A stretch of DNA of 64,000 nucleotides from Flavobacteriales bacterium (lineage in GTDB: Bacteria; Bacteroidota; Bacteroidia; Flavobacteriales_F; PHOS-HE28), in assembly GCA_020852835.1 (NCBI GenBank), contig JADZAC010000036.1, forward strand, positions 22,948 through 86,947, in the 5' to 3' direction. Shown piece by piece: positions 9,144-20,048 of the stretch. How positions within the stretch are numbered: the stretch's first letter is position 1; every line of letters begins with the position of its first letter. The notes below the pieces were generated by a model. It ran no database searches and had not been told where the DNA came from. It saw nothing but the letters and a program-made list of their open reading frames with translations. Both the position numbers and the translations under genes were made by a program.

Positions 9144-10258
9144 GCCTTGGTTTTTTTCCTGAATGCGAATGGCAGCATGGCCAGTGCGAAGGCGGCCGCA
9201 CCCAGCACCAGCAGGCCTTTTGTGGGGCGCACTTCGCGGGTGGTGAGGCTCAGCAGGATGATGGTGATGGCAAAGATGTACAGCACCAGCACGGTGCCCC
9301 GGTGGCCCAGGCCCAGGTCCAGCAGGCGGTGGTGAATGTGGTTGCGGTCGGCCTGCAGGGGGGATCGGCCGCGGGCGGTGCGCACCACGAACACGCGGAA
9401 GGTGTCCACCAAGGGATAGGCGATGGCGGCCATGGCAAAGAGCGGGGTGGGCACCGTGCGCAGCCAGTAGGGCAGGCGGGCGGTGTCGTGGTCCACGATG
9501 CGCATGGCCAGCACGCTGAGGATGGCGCCGATCATCAGCGAGCCGCTGTCGCCCATGAAGATCCGCGCCGGATGGGTGTTGAACACCAGGAAGCCCACCA
9601 AGGCCCCGGCCAAGGTGAAGGCCAGCAGGGCCAAGGCCACATCTCCGGCCCAATAGAGCCAAAAGCCGTAGGTCACCGCGCTGATCAGCCCGATGCCACC
9701 GGCCAGCCCGTCCACCCCGTCGATCAGGTTGAAGCCGTTGACCAGCACGATGTAGGTGAAGAAGGAGAAGGCGATGCTCACCGCATGGGGCAGTTCGTAC
9801 AGCCCGAGCATGCCGTGCATGTCGTGGATGCGCACGTCGCCGATGATCACCAGGATGTAGGCCACCACCATGTGGCCCACCAGCTTCTTCACGGGGGAGA
9901 AGCCGATGATGTCGTCCTTCACGCCGATGAAGAAGAGCAGCACCATGGCGGCGATCATCACCTTGAAATCCGCGTAGGCCGTGCTCATTTCGCCATAGAG
10001 CAGCTTGAAGTCGGCGCCGGGGCTGCTGAAGGCGGACAGGCCCGAGGGGAACCACAGGCTATAGCTGAAGATGATGGCCGCGAAGATGATGATGCCGCCG
10101 ATGGTGGGGATGCTGCGGTGGTGCAGCTTGCGCTCTTCGCTGGGCTCGTCCACCAAGTGCTTCATGCGGGCCACTTTGATCAGGCTGGGCATGGTGAACA
10201 GCACCACGAAGAACGCGGTGAGGAAACCCATCAGCAATATGTAGTCGTGGTCTTTCAC
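9140..10258 (-). CDS. MraY/WecA-like undecaprenyl-phosphate glycosyl-1-phosphate transferase
   Basis: 372 aa; NGFNLIDGVDGLAGGIG, GDSGSLMIGAIL, DRNHIHHRLLDLGLGHR. Confidence 0.92.
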   Translation of the reverse strand: MKDHDYILLMGFLTAFFVVLFTMPSLIKVARMKHLVDEPSEERKLHHRSIPTIGGIIIFAAIIFSYSLWFPSGLSAFSSPGADFKLLYGEMSTAYADFKVMIAAMVLLFFIGVKDDIIGFSPVKKLVGHMVVAYILVIIGDVRIHDMHGMLGLYELPHAVSIAFSFFTYIVLVNGFNLIDGVDGLAGGIGLISAVTYGFWLYWAGDVALALLAFTLAGALVGFLVFNTHPARIFMGDSGSLMIGAILSVLAMRIVDHDTARLPYWLRTVPTPLFAMAAIAYPLVDTFRVFVVRTARGRSPLQADRNHIHHRLLDLGLGHRGTVLVLYIFAITIILLSLTTREVRPTKGLLVLGAAAFALAMLPFAFRKKTKA

Positions 10259-10274
10259 GGGGAAGGCTTCAGGG

Positions 10275-11801
10275 TCAAAGATCGTAGTAGCGGTTGAACA
10301 GGCCCGTGTGGTACGACAAGAAGAGGTAGCCGCTGCCTTGCCCTGCCGGGGCGGGCTGCAGGTCGCGCATCTGGTAGCCCAGGGTGAGCTGCATGTTGCT
10401 CATCTGGTTGATCCGCCAGGAGGCATTCGCCCCGGCGTACAGGCGTTGCGGCTCCCAGCCCGGGCCGTGGCCGGAGGCGTACTGCACCAGGCTGATCTCA
10501 CCTTGGAACCAGTAGCGCTGCCGTATGCCGTAGTCCGTGCGCACCACCAGTTCGCTGCTGCCCGGGCCGATCGGCGAGGCCAGGGGTTGCCCGGCATGGG
10601 TCCAGTTCATGCGCGCATCCGCGTTGGTGTATGCGAAGGGCGTGGCCTGGTTGTACTCGGCCAGCAGGTGCAGGTCGCGGCGCAGCAGGTTGAACCATTG
10701 CACGCCCGTTTGCCAGGCGTAGCGGCTGCGCCCGGGGTCGGTGAGGGCGTATTGGCCGTAGGCGATGAGCTGGTCGGTGATGCGCAGCTTGGCGTCCAAG
10801 CCCAGCAACTGGGCGTGGCGCCCGTCGAAGCCGTTGACGGCGGTGTTCAGCCCGATCAGCGGGTTGAGCTGCAGGGCATCGAAGGCCCGCACGCCCCCGG
10901 GGCCGATGGTCTTCCAAAGGGTGCCTTCGAACAAGGCCAGTTGCAGCGGGCCCAGGCGGGTGCTGACGTGCAGCCAGGTGGCGCGCTTCCACCAGAAGAG
11001 CGATTCGCCCGCCGCGCCCGTTGGCAGCCGGTTTGCCGAACCTAGCTCTTCCAGCTTGGCATAGATGGCGGTGTACTGGAAGCGCCGGTTGTTGGTCAGC
11101 ACGCTGAACTTCACATAGGGGTATGGTGAGGCATTGTCGCTGAGCAGCATGCTGCGGTAGCCGTTGCCCACGGAATGCCGCCCTTGACCCAGTTGTGCGT
11201 TCAGCCACGGGCGCGGGCTCCAGCTCACGTTGCCCGTGGCCCAGGCAAAGTCCAGCCCGCGGGTGTTGAAGGCCTTGATGCGGCCCTGCCCCGGCATCAC
11301 CCCTGCCGTTTGGGCAAAGTTGTAGAGGTAGCCGGGCGGGGTGGCCTGGTTTTCCATGAACATGGTTTGGAACGACACCGTGGGCCCCAGGTCCGCCGCG
11401 ATGCGGAAGCCCCGGCTGTTCTGGTCCATCTGCCGCCGTTCGGAGAAGTCGCTGCCCTCGAGGAAATCCTTGCCCACCTCAAAGCGGAAGATCGGGTCGG
11501 CGGTGAGCCGGAAACCGCCCTCGCGCACCTGCACCAGGTGCTCCTTGAAAAGTTTCTGCGTGATCCAGTAGTAGTGGCGGGAACTGTCCGCCCGATGGCC
11601 CATCACGTTGTGTAGGTCCGCGCGGCTTTCAATGATCGGCCGCAGGCCCGTGTGCATGGTGCTGCCGCGCTTGGCCCCGTTGCGGTCAATGTCGTAATAA
11701 ATGTCGCGATCAAGCGGAACGTCGTTCTGCTGCGCGAGCGCGGTGATCGCGCACAGGCAGCCTGGCAACCAATGGATGATGCGGGATGGACGGGCTGCCA
11801 T
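10275..11801 (-). CDS. Capsule assembly Wzi-like outer membrane protein
   Basis: 508 aa; LGQGRHSVGNGYRSMLLSDNASPYPYVKFSV, signal peptide, beta-barrel-like. Confidence 0.75.
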   Translation of the reverse strand: MAARPSRIIHWLPGCLCAITALAQQNDVPLDRDIYYDIDRNGAKRGSTMHTGLRPIIESRADLHNVMGHRADSSRHYYWITQKLFKEHLVQVREGGFRLTADPIFRFEVGKDFLEGSDFSERRQMDQNSRGFRIAADLGPTVSFQTMFMENQATPPGYLYNFAQTAGVMPGQGRIKAFNTRGLDFAWATGNVSWSPRPWLNAQLGQGRHSVGNGYRSMLLSDNASPYPYVKFSVLTNNRRFQYTAIYAKLEELGSANRLPTGAAGESLFWWKRATWLHVSTRLGPLQLALFEGTLWKTIGPGGVRAFDALQLNPLIGLNTAVNGFDGRHAQLLGLDAKLRITDQLIAYGQYALTDPGRSRYAWQTGVQWFNLLRRDLHLLAEYNQATPFAYTNADARMNWTHAGQPLASPIGPGSSELVVRTDYGIRQRYWFQGEISLVQYASGHGPGWEPQRLYAGANASWRINQMSNMQLTLGYQMRDLQPAPAGQGSGYLFLSYHTGLFNRYYDL

Positions 11802-11846
11802 TTACCTTCGGCGGGCCGAAGGTAGCCGGGGACGGCCCGGCGCGGT

Positions 11847-12785
11847 TCACACCTTCGCCCCCTCGTACTTCTTGAAAGCCTCGTACACCTGCGCAATGCC
11901 GTCGCGCAGTTCGATCTTGTGCCTCCAGCCCATGCCGTGCAAGCGCGAAACATCCATGAGCTTGCGTGGGGTGCCGTCGGGTTTGGAGGTGTTCCACTCC
12001 AGCCGGCCTTGGAAGCCGACGATCTCCTGGATCAGCTCCGCCAGCGCCTTGATGGTGAGGTCTTCACCGGTGCCGATGTTCACGAAGAGCTCCTGGTGGT
12101 AGTTCTTCAGCAGGTACACGCAGGCGTCGGCCAGGTCGTCCACGTGGAGGAACTCGCGCAGCGGCGAGCCCGTGCCCCATACTTCCACCGTGGCCGCACC
12201 TTCTTTTTTTGCCGTGTGGAACTTGCGGATCAGCGCGGGCATCACGTGGCTGTTGGCCAGGTCGTAGTTGTCGTTGGGGCCGTAGAGGTTGGTGGGCATG
12301 GCGCTGATGTAGTCGCAGCCGTACTGCCGGCGGTAGCTCTCCACCATTTTGATGCCCGCGATCTTGGCGATGGCGTAAGGTTCATTGGTTTCCTCCAGCA
12401 GGCCGGTGAGCAGGCTTTCCTCCTTGAGCGGCTGCGGTGCCAGTTTGGGGTAGATGCACGATGAACCGAGGAACAGCAATCGTTTCACGCCGTTTTCGTA
12501 CGCCTGATGGATCACGTTGTTCTGGATCATCAGGTTCTCGTAAATGAACTGCGCGCGGTAGGTGTTGTTGGCCTGGATGCCGCCCACCTTGGCCGCCGCC
12601 AGCACCACGTGGTCCGGCTTTTCCCGGCGGAAAAAGTCGCGCACGGCGGCCTGGTCCTTCAGGTCCAGTTCGCTGCTGGTGCGCCCGATGATGTTGGTGC
12701 AGCCTTCCTTTTCAAGGCGGCGCTTGATGGCGCTGCCCACCATGCCGCGGTGGCCTGCGATGTAGATCTTGTCTTGCTTTTCCAT
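11847..12785 (-). CDS. fcl: GDP-L-fucose synthase
   Basis: [62 protein letters not shown]. Confidence 0.95.
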   Translation of the reverse strand: MEKQDKIYIAGHRGMVGSAIKRRLEKEGCTNIIGRTSSELDLKDQAAVRDFFRREKPDHVVLAAAKVGGIQANNTYRAQFIYENLMIQNNVIHQAYENGVKRLLFLGSSCIYPKLAPQPLKEESLLTGLLEETNEPYAIAKIAGIKMVESYRRQYGCDYISAMPTNLYGPNDNYDLANSHVMPALIRKFHTAKKEGAATVEVWGTGSPLREFLHVDDLADACVYLLKNYHQELFVNIGTGEDLTIKALAELIQEIVGFQGRLEWNTSKPDGTPRKLMDVSRLHGMGWRHKIELRDGIAQVYEAFKKYEGAKV

Positions 12786-12792
12786 GTTCTGG

Positions 12793-12857
12793 GTTGCCGG
12801 TTGTGCGTTGCCAGTGTGGTTCCTGACAACTAACAACTACGAACTACGAACTACGAA

Positions 12858-12861
<4 letters not shown>
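12793..12861. repeat. GTTGT...ACAACTACGAACTACGAAC hairpin repeat (family A), intergenic, overlapping the gmd stop codon
   Basis: gttgccggttgtgcgttg...gacaactaacaactacgaactacgaactacgaacta; same word pattern as the inserts in dnaE at 43781-43866 and 44326-44415. Confidence 0.7.
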
Positions 12862-14063
<1,202 letters not shown>

Positions 14064-14087
14064 GGGTGTTGTCGCCTTGCGCTGATG

Positions 14088-14918
14088 TTAGTGGACGATG
14101 AACCACTGGTTCAACAGATCGTGCTTGTTGTAGCGCATGGGTGCGCCGGTGCTTACGTCAATGAGCTTTTTGCCGGCGGCCTCTGCAATGGCATGGCCGG
14201 CTGCGGTATCCCATTCCATGGTGGGGGCGTAGCGCGGATAGGCGTCTGCGGCGCCTTCGGCCACCAGGCAGATCTTCAGGGCGCTGCCCATGCTCACGGT
14301 TTCCACTTGCCCGTGTTCCTGTTCCATGCGGGCGATGTATGCCTCGGTGTCCGGCGTGGAGTGCGAGCGGCTGGCCACGATGGTGAAGGCCTTGCGCTGG
14401 TGTGCCATGGGCAGGCGCACGGCGTGGGCCGCAAAGTCGGCAGCGCTTTTGCCTTCCATGGAGGTGGCTTTCTCCGCGCGGTAGGAGCCGCCTTCCTTCC
14501 AGGCCAGGTAGAGCACGTCCTTTACGGGAACGTAGAGTACGCCGCCCACGGGCCGGTGCGAGCCCAACGCGCCGGCAGGCTCGTTGTCGCGGGCCATCAG
14601 GGCGATGTTCACGGTGAACTCGCCGTTGCGCTTGATGAATTCCTTGGTGCCGTCCAGCGGGTCCACCAGCCAGTACATCTCCCACGCTTGCCGCTGGCCC
14701 GGTTCCAGTGCCTTGCCTTCTTCACTGAGCACGGGCAGGCCCGTCTTGGCCAGTTCCTTGGCAATGGCGGCGTGCGCTCGCTTGTCGGCCTCGGTCAGCG
14801 GGCTTTTGTCGTCCTTCAGCTCCACGTTGATCGGGCGCGAATAGACGTCGATGATCTCCCGGCCGGCAGCAAAGGCGGCGGTAAGTGCGTGGCTCAAGTG
14901 TTGGGGCAGTGTGCTCAT
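14088..14918 (-). CDS. cysQ: 3'(2'),5'-bisphosphate nucleotidase CysQ
   Basis: SEEGK, WLVDPLDGTKEFIKRNGEFTVNIAL, MEWDTAAGHAIAEAAG; internal start MSTLPQHLSHAL preceded by TACCTTCG box. Confidence 0.93.
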   Translation of the reverse strand: MSTLPQHLSHALTAAFAAGREIIDVYSRPINVELKDDKSPLTEADKRAHAAIAKELAKTGLPVLSEEGKALEPGQRQAWEMYWLVDPLDGTKEFIKRNGEFTVNIALMARDNEPAGALGSHRPVGGVLYVPVKDVLYLAWKEGGSYRAEKATSMEGKSAADFAAHAVRLPMAHQRKAFTIVASRSHSTPDTEAYIARMEQEHGQVETVSMGSALKICLVAEGAADAYPRYAPTMEWDTAAGHAIAEAAGKKLIDVSTGAPMRYNKHDLLNQWFIVH

Positions 14919-15034
14919 GGCGGCGAAGGTACAGGGGTGTGCAGGTTGATCAATAAGGAATGCCCGAAGGCGCGGTACCGGCGGGCAGGTAGGAACGCGA
15001 ATGGCAGGGCGGGCGGACCGGTTCGATGGGCGGG

Positions 15035-16330
15035 CTATTTGGCGGGCCGTGATACGTATTGCTTCCAAAGTTGTTCCTGCTGGCTGCCCGGCACCAGGTG
15101 GCGCCCGTCGATGAAGGCATGCACGAGGTGGTTGGTGCGCATGTCCAAGGCATCCCCGGAGGATATGAACAAGGTGGCCGACTTGCCGGGTTCGAGGCTG
15201 CCGTACCGCTGGTCCACACCAAGAATGGCGGCGGCATCCAGGGTGATGGCCCGCAGGGCATCGGGTGCTGAGAGCCCGTAGGCGCTGGCGGTGCCGGCCA
15301 GGAAAGGCAGGTTGCGGGAGCCCATGCGCTCCATGTCGCCGCTGTAGCCCAGGCAGAAGCGCAGGCCCGCCTCCTTGAGCAGGGCGGGCAGGCGGTAGGG
15401 GAGGTCGGGGTCTTCATCCTCGCGCTGCGGCAGGCTGTGCAGTCGTTGGAGGATCACGTCCACCTGTTTGTCGCGCAGCAAGGGGGCCACGCGCCAGGCA
15501 TCATGGCCGCCCACGAGCACCAAGCGCCTCACGCCCATTTCCCGCGCGAAGAGCACGGCTTCCTGGATCTCCCGTGCAGCATTTGCATGGATGTACAGCG
15601 TTTTTCTTCCGGTGAAGAGGTCCCGCATGGCCTCCAGCCTCAGGTCAACCATGTTCGGATCGCTTGCTGCATAGGCCCTGGCCCGTTCGAAAAAGGTGCG
15701 GACCTGGCCAAGCGTGCGGGAGCGCCGCTCTTCCTGTTCCTTTTCCGTGCTGCCCGGTTCCGCCCACCAACCGGTGTGCCGGAAGGCACCGGGCCAGTTG
15801 AGGTGGATGCCTTCATCGGCCTTCACCACGGCATCGTTGTTGTTCCAGGCATCGAGCTGCATGATGCTGCTGGTGCCGCTGATCAGGTTGCCCCGCGGCG
15901 TGACCTGGGCCAGCAGCACCCCGTTGCTGCGCACCGTGGGAATGATCCGCGAATCGGCCTTGTATGCGGCGGCGCTCCGCACCTCGGGTCCAAAGTCGCC
16001 CGGTTCCTCTTCATCGAGGGTGGCGCGCACGGCGTCGATCTCTCCCAGGCCCAGCGTGGCATCGGGCAGGATGAAGCCCGGGTACACCTGCATGCCCCGA
16101 GCCTCGATCACCGTGTCGTAGCCTGTTTTTACGGCGTAGGCATAGCCAACAAAATCGATGGTGCCGTTGCGGAAGCCCACGGCGCCCTCATCGTAGGTTT
16201 TACCGGTGCCCGTGTGCACCGTGCCGCCGGTGATCAGGATGGACCCGGTTTGCGGCGGGGCGGGCGTGGGCCGCTGGGCCGCCAGTGTTGCTGCCAGTCC
16301 GGCGCAGAGGAGGAAGTGTGCTGTCCTCAT
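15035..16330 (-). CDS. Amidohydrolase-family protein (apparently degenerate metal site)
   Basis: 431 aa; LITGGTVHTGTGKTYDEGAVGFRNG...VYPGFILPDATLGLGEI; amidohydrolase fold but HxH replaced. Confidence 0.8.
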   Translation of the reverse strand: MRTAHFLLCAGLAATLAAQRPTPAPPQTGSILITGGTVHTGTGKTYDEGAVGFRNGTIDFVGYAYAVKTGYDTVIEARGMQVYPGFILPDATLGLGEIDAVRATLDEEEPGDFGPEVRSAAAYKADSRIIPTVRSNGVLLAQVTPRGNLISGTSSIMQLDAWNNNDAVVKADEGIHLNWPGAFRHTGWWAEPGSTEKEQEERRSRTLGQVRTFFERARAYAASDPNMVDLRLEAMRDLFTGRKTLYIHANAAREIQEAVLFAREMGVRRLVLVGGHDAWRVAPLLRDKQVDVILQRLHSLPQREDEDPDLPYRLPALLKEAGLRFCLGYSGDMERMGSRNLPFLAGTASAYGLSAPDALRAITLDAAAILGVDQRYGSLEPGKSATLFISSGDALDMRTNHLVHAFIDGRHLVPGSQQEQLWKQYVSRPAK

Positions 16331-19300
16331 GGTTGTTCGCCGAGGGTTTCACAGTGCCACTGCCCGGGTTCCTGGCGTTGCGCCCTGCGCACGGCGGCCC
16401 CGGCCCGCTTGGCGGCCAGCATGCGGGCGATGAGGCGTGCGCGTTCCGCTGCGGCCAGCGTTTGCTGGTCCAGTTCCCGGCGGCGGTCGTAGTAGCGCAC
16501 CCCGTCCACGAAGGTCATCAGGGCCTTGGCGCGGATGTCCAACGGGTTGCTGCTCCAAAGCACCAGGTCGGCATCCTTGCCCGCCTCCACGCTGCCCATG
16601 CGGTGGTCCAGGTGCAGGGCTTTCGCGGGGTTGAGCGTTACCATCTTCCAGGCTTCCTCCGGCGCCACGCCGCCGTATTTCACGGTCTTGGCGGCTTCCT
16701 GGTTCAGGCGGCGGCCCATTTCTGCATCATCGCTGTTGAGGCACACGTTCACGCCTTTTTCGTGCATGATGGCCGCATTGTACGGTATGGCGTCCATCAC
16801 CTCGGCCTTATAGGCCCACCAATCGCTGAAGGTGCTGGCATGGCACCCGTGCCGGGCCAGTTCCTGTGCCACCTTGTAGCCCTCCAGCACATGGGTGAAG
16901 GTGTTCACCTGGAAGCCCATGCTGTCGGCCACGTGCAGCAGCATCAGGATCTCGCTTTGCACATAGCTGTGGCAGGTGATGTGCCGGGCGCCGGTCAATA
17001 TTTCCGCCAGGGCCTCCAGCTCAAGGTCGCGGCGCGGCGGCATGGTGGCCTCTTTGTCTTTGGGCTTCAGGCCGGCGTAATGGGCTTGCCGTGCGGCGTA
17101 GTCGCGTGCGCGGTGGAAGGCGTCGTAGAACACCTGCTCCACGCCCATGCGGGTTTGCGGATACCGGTCGTGCCGGTTCCAATTGCTCTGTTTTACGTTT
17201 TCGCCCAGGGCGAACTTGATGAAGCCCGGCGCTCCGTCGATCTTCATTTCCTCGGCGTTCCGCCCCCAGCGCAGCTTGATCAGCGAACTCTGCCCGCCGA
17301 TGGGGTTGGCCGAGCCGTGCAGCTGCTGCACCACCGTTACGCCGCCCGCCAGCGCGTTGTGGAGGTTGATGTCGTCCGGGTTGATCACGTCGCCGATGCG
17401 CACTTCGGCGGTCACCGCCTGCGTGCCCTCGTTCACGCCCCGGTCTATGCCGATGTGCGAATGTTCATCGATGATCCCGCTGGTGAGGTGCAGGCCCGTG
17501 GCGTCGATCTCGGCCACCTTCACCTTGCTCTTGGGGAAGAGCGCAGCGGTATTGAGCTGCTGCCCCACGGCGGCGATCCGGCCCTGGTGGATGCACACAT
17601 CGGCGTTGCGCATCAGGCCTTGCTCCCCGTTGGTCCATACCGTGGCGTTGCGGAACACCACCGTTTCCGTATCCGGGAACTGCGTGGTGCCGTAAGCGTT
17701 CATCGGGTACCACACCTGGCCCGTGGGCAGCGACCAGATGCTGTCCAGTGCAGCATGGGCCTTTTTCTCCTGTTGTTTTCCGCCGTTGCTGCCGCGCTGG
17801 CGTATGGCGCTCCATGCGAACCATTCCCCCGAAGGTCCTTGGGCCTGGCCGTCCCATATGGTGCCCTGGTCGTGCACCACCCCGTTTAGCCGCACCGGGC
17901 CCGCAAAGCCCAGGGCGGCCCCTTCGAACCACAGCGATACCACCGGCCCTTGGATGCTGAGCACGGCCTTGGTCCAGGCGGTGTCGCCTTCGGGGCGGCG
18001 CACCTCGGCCTCGGGTTTTCCCGGGGGGCCTTTCACGCGCAATTTCAGAATGGCGGTGCGCAAGTTGAGGTCGAAGAGGCCGCGCGGATCATCCGCTATA
18101 CGGGGCTGGTGCACCTGGCGTCGGCCTGCGGCCCAGGTTTCATGGATCACGTTGTCCGCATCGAACAAGTGCTTGGAGGTGATCACCAGGTCGGCTTGTT
18201 TGCCGGCCTCCAGCGTGCCCACCAGGTCCGTGGCGTGGAACAGGGTTGCAGGCACCGTGGTGAGCGCGGCCAGGGCGGTGGCGCTGTCCAGCCCGCAGCG
18301 CACCATGCGGCGCAAGGCGGGCCACAGGTCGGCAGGGTCCTCCAGGCCATGGGTGGTGAAGGCGAAGACCCCTCCGGCTTCGGCGATGCGTGCCGGATCC
18401 GTGGGCGCCAGCTCCCATTCCTTCAGTTGGCCCAGGCTTACCTCCAAGGCATCAAACGGGTCTTCCACGTCATAGGCCTCGGGCAGCTTCAACGGGATGA
18501 TCAAGGGCGAGCCCGTGGCCAGGATGTCGGCCAGTCGAAGGTACGCGTCACCATTGCTGCGCAGAATGAACTTCAAGCCGAACTCCTTGCCTACTTGCGC
18601 CGCGCGCAACACGTTCTGTGCGCTGCCTGCATCAAACACCAGGGGCAGGTCTTGCAGGTGCGAAAGGGCTTCGAGGTCGGCATCGCGTTGCTCCTGCTTG
18701 CCGCCGGCGGTATACCACCGGGCGTCGTAGAAGGCTTGCCGCAGCAGGGCGATGCTGCCCATGAGCGAGGAGGGGTAACGGTCCGGAGAGGTGCCCTTGC
18801 TGAAGGAGAAGTGGGCGGATGCCTCCGGCAAGAGGATGTCTTCGGACGGTGTGCGGCCGGCCAAGGAAACCAGACAGCCGGTGCCGCGTGCAATACCGTC
18901 CATGCGGTGCGCCAGCACCGTGGTGATGCCTTGGGCGCGCAACGCTTGGGTGCGCTTCTCTTCGGGGGAATACAGCGCGGCCGCCGCCGTGGATGCCGCG
19001 ATGGCCCGGTTCCAGTAGCGCGCGCCCGCTGGCCGCTCATAACCGGCCGGGCTGCGATCGGGGAGGCCCAGGTTGCTGAAGGGGTCGATCAGGCCCGGCC
19101 ACAGGTGCAGCCCGGTGAGGTCGTGCACCACGGCACCGGCCGGGACCCGCACACGCTTGCCCACTTCCAGGATCCGGCTGCCTTGAATGAGCACCGTGGC
19201 ATCGGTCAAGGTCTTCTCCGGAGAAACGTGTACCGTGGCGTGGATGAAGGCCACGGGAACTTCCGCACGATCATGCGGGCCGTTCACCGGTACGTTCTGC

Positions 19301-19440
19301 TGGGCATGCACCCACGTGGCCGCAAGGCAGGCCCCGATCAGCAGGGAGCGAAAGGTTCGGGTGGGCACGGGCTGGAATTGGCTGGTGCAAGGTAGAGGGC
19401 CTGCGGCCCTTGCTGCGCCCCCGGGGAAGATCTTCTCCAC
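16327..19440 (-). CDS. Tandem-domain amidohydrolase-family protein
   Basis: 1037 aa with two amidohydrolase-like halves (HLWPGLIDPFSNLGL and HLTSGIIDEHSHIGI); secreted (LLIGACLAATWVHAQ). Confidence 0.85.
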   Translation of the reverse strand: MEKIFPGGAARAAGPLPCTSQFQPVPTRTFRSLLIGACLAATWVHAQQNVPVNGPHDRAEVPVAFIHATVHVSPEKTLTDATVLIQGSRILEVGKRVRVPAGAVVHDLTGLHLWPGLIDPFSNLGLPDRSPAGYERPAGARYWNRAIAASTAAAALYSPEEKRTQALRAQGITTVLAHRMDGIARGTGCLVSLAGRTPSEDILLPEASAHFSFSKGTSPDRYPSSLMGSIALLRQAFYDARWYTAGGKQEQRDADLEALSHLQDLPLVFDAGSAQNVLRAAQVGKEFGLKFILRSNGDAYLRLADILATGSPLIIPLKLPEAYDVEDPFDALEVSLGQLKEWELAPTDPARIAEAGGVFAFTTHGLEDPADLWPALRRMVRCGLDSATALAALTTVPATLFHATDLVGTLEAGKQADLVITSKHLFDADNVIHETWAAGRRQVHQPRIADDPRGLFDLNLRTAILKLRVKGPPGKPEAEVRRPEGDTAWTKAVLSIQGPVVSLWFEGAALGFAGPVRLNGVVHDQGTIWDGQAQGPSGEWFAWSAIRQRGSNGGKQQEKKAHAALDSIWSLPTGQVWYPMNAYGTTQFPDTETVVFRNATVWTNGEQGLMRNADVCIHQGRIAAVGQQLNTAALFPKSKVKVAEIDATGLHLTSGIIDEHSHIGIDRGVNEGTQAVTAEVRIGDVINPDDINLHNALAGGVTVVQQLHGSANPIGGQSSLIKLRWGRNAEEMKIDGAPGFIKFALGENVKQSNWNRHDRYPQTRMGVEQVFYDAFHRARDYAARQAHYAGLKPKDKEATMPPRRDLELEALAEILTGARHITCHSYVQSEILMLLHVADSMGFQVNTFTHVLEGYKVAQELARHGCHASTFSDWWAYKAEVMDAIPYNAAIMHEKGVNVCLNSDDAEMGRRLNQEAAKTVKYGGVAPEEAWKMVTLNPAKALHLDHRMGSVEAGKDADLVLWSSNPLDIRAKALMTFVDGVRYYDRRRELDQQTLAAAERARLIARMLAAKRAGAAVRRAQRQEPGQWHCETLGEQP

Positions 19441-19468
19441 AGGCTACTTTTGACGCGCGCCTTGCGCT

Positions 19469-19945
19469 GTGCCCATGCCCGAAGCGACCGCCGCCGTTGA
19501 GAGTTCCCACCTCCTGTTGTTCTTCCACAGCGTGCTGCGCTGGGTCTTGGTGGCCATGGTGGCGGTGGCGGGCTTTGCGGCGTTGGCCGGGGCCGTGCGG
19601 AAAAGCCCGCTGATGAACTGGCACCGTGGTGCCGCCATCTGGGCCATGGTGCTCTGCCATGTGCAATTGGCCTTGGGCATGCTGCTCTACGGCACGGACA
19701 TCGCATCGGGAACCTTCCGCCGGATGACCCCGGATGCGGCGCGTTACTGGGAGCTCGAACATGCCGGCCTGATGCTCTTGGCGATCGCCCTGGTCACTGC
19801 GGGCCGAATGGCCAGCAAGCGGGCCCGGACCGAAGAAGGAAAGCAACTCCGCGTGGCCATCTTCTACCTGGCTGCACTGGTGCTGCTCTTGTTGAAGACG
19901 CCTTGGTGGTTCACCGCCATGGGCGAAGGACGTGGTTGGATATGA
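19469..19945 (+). CDS. Small multi-TM membrane protein
   Basis: 158 aa, about 4 hydrophobic helices with conserved-looking His residues (FFHSVLRW, NWHRGAA, LCHVQLALG). Confidence 0.65.
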   Translation: MPMPEATAAVESSHLLLFFHSVLRWVLVAMVAVAGFAALAGAVRKSPLMNWHRGAAIWAMVLCHVQLALGMLLYGTDIASGTFRRMTPDAARYWELEHAGLMLLAIALVTAGRMASKRARTEEGKQLRVAIFYLAALVLLLLKTPWWFTAMGEGRGWI

Positions 19946-20048
19946 ACCACCTGGCATCGCCTGCCCCGGTCCGCTGCATGGGGCGCCATGCGCCACGGCA
20001 CACCATGGTGCCCGCCGCACTCGCAGCCGGAAAGCCGTTCACCCGATC

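Noticed and set aside
7563-10055. 830 aa minus-strand ORF taken at full length
   Set aside because: The first part is an out-of-frame reading of the MraY/WecA-like gene; the real start is near 9143 with a signal peptide.
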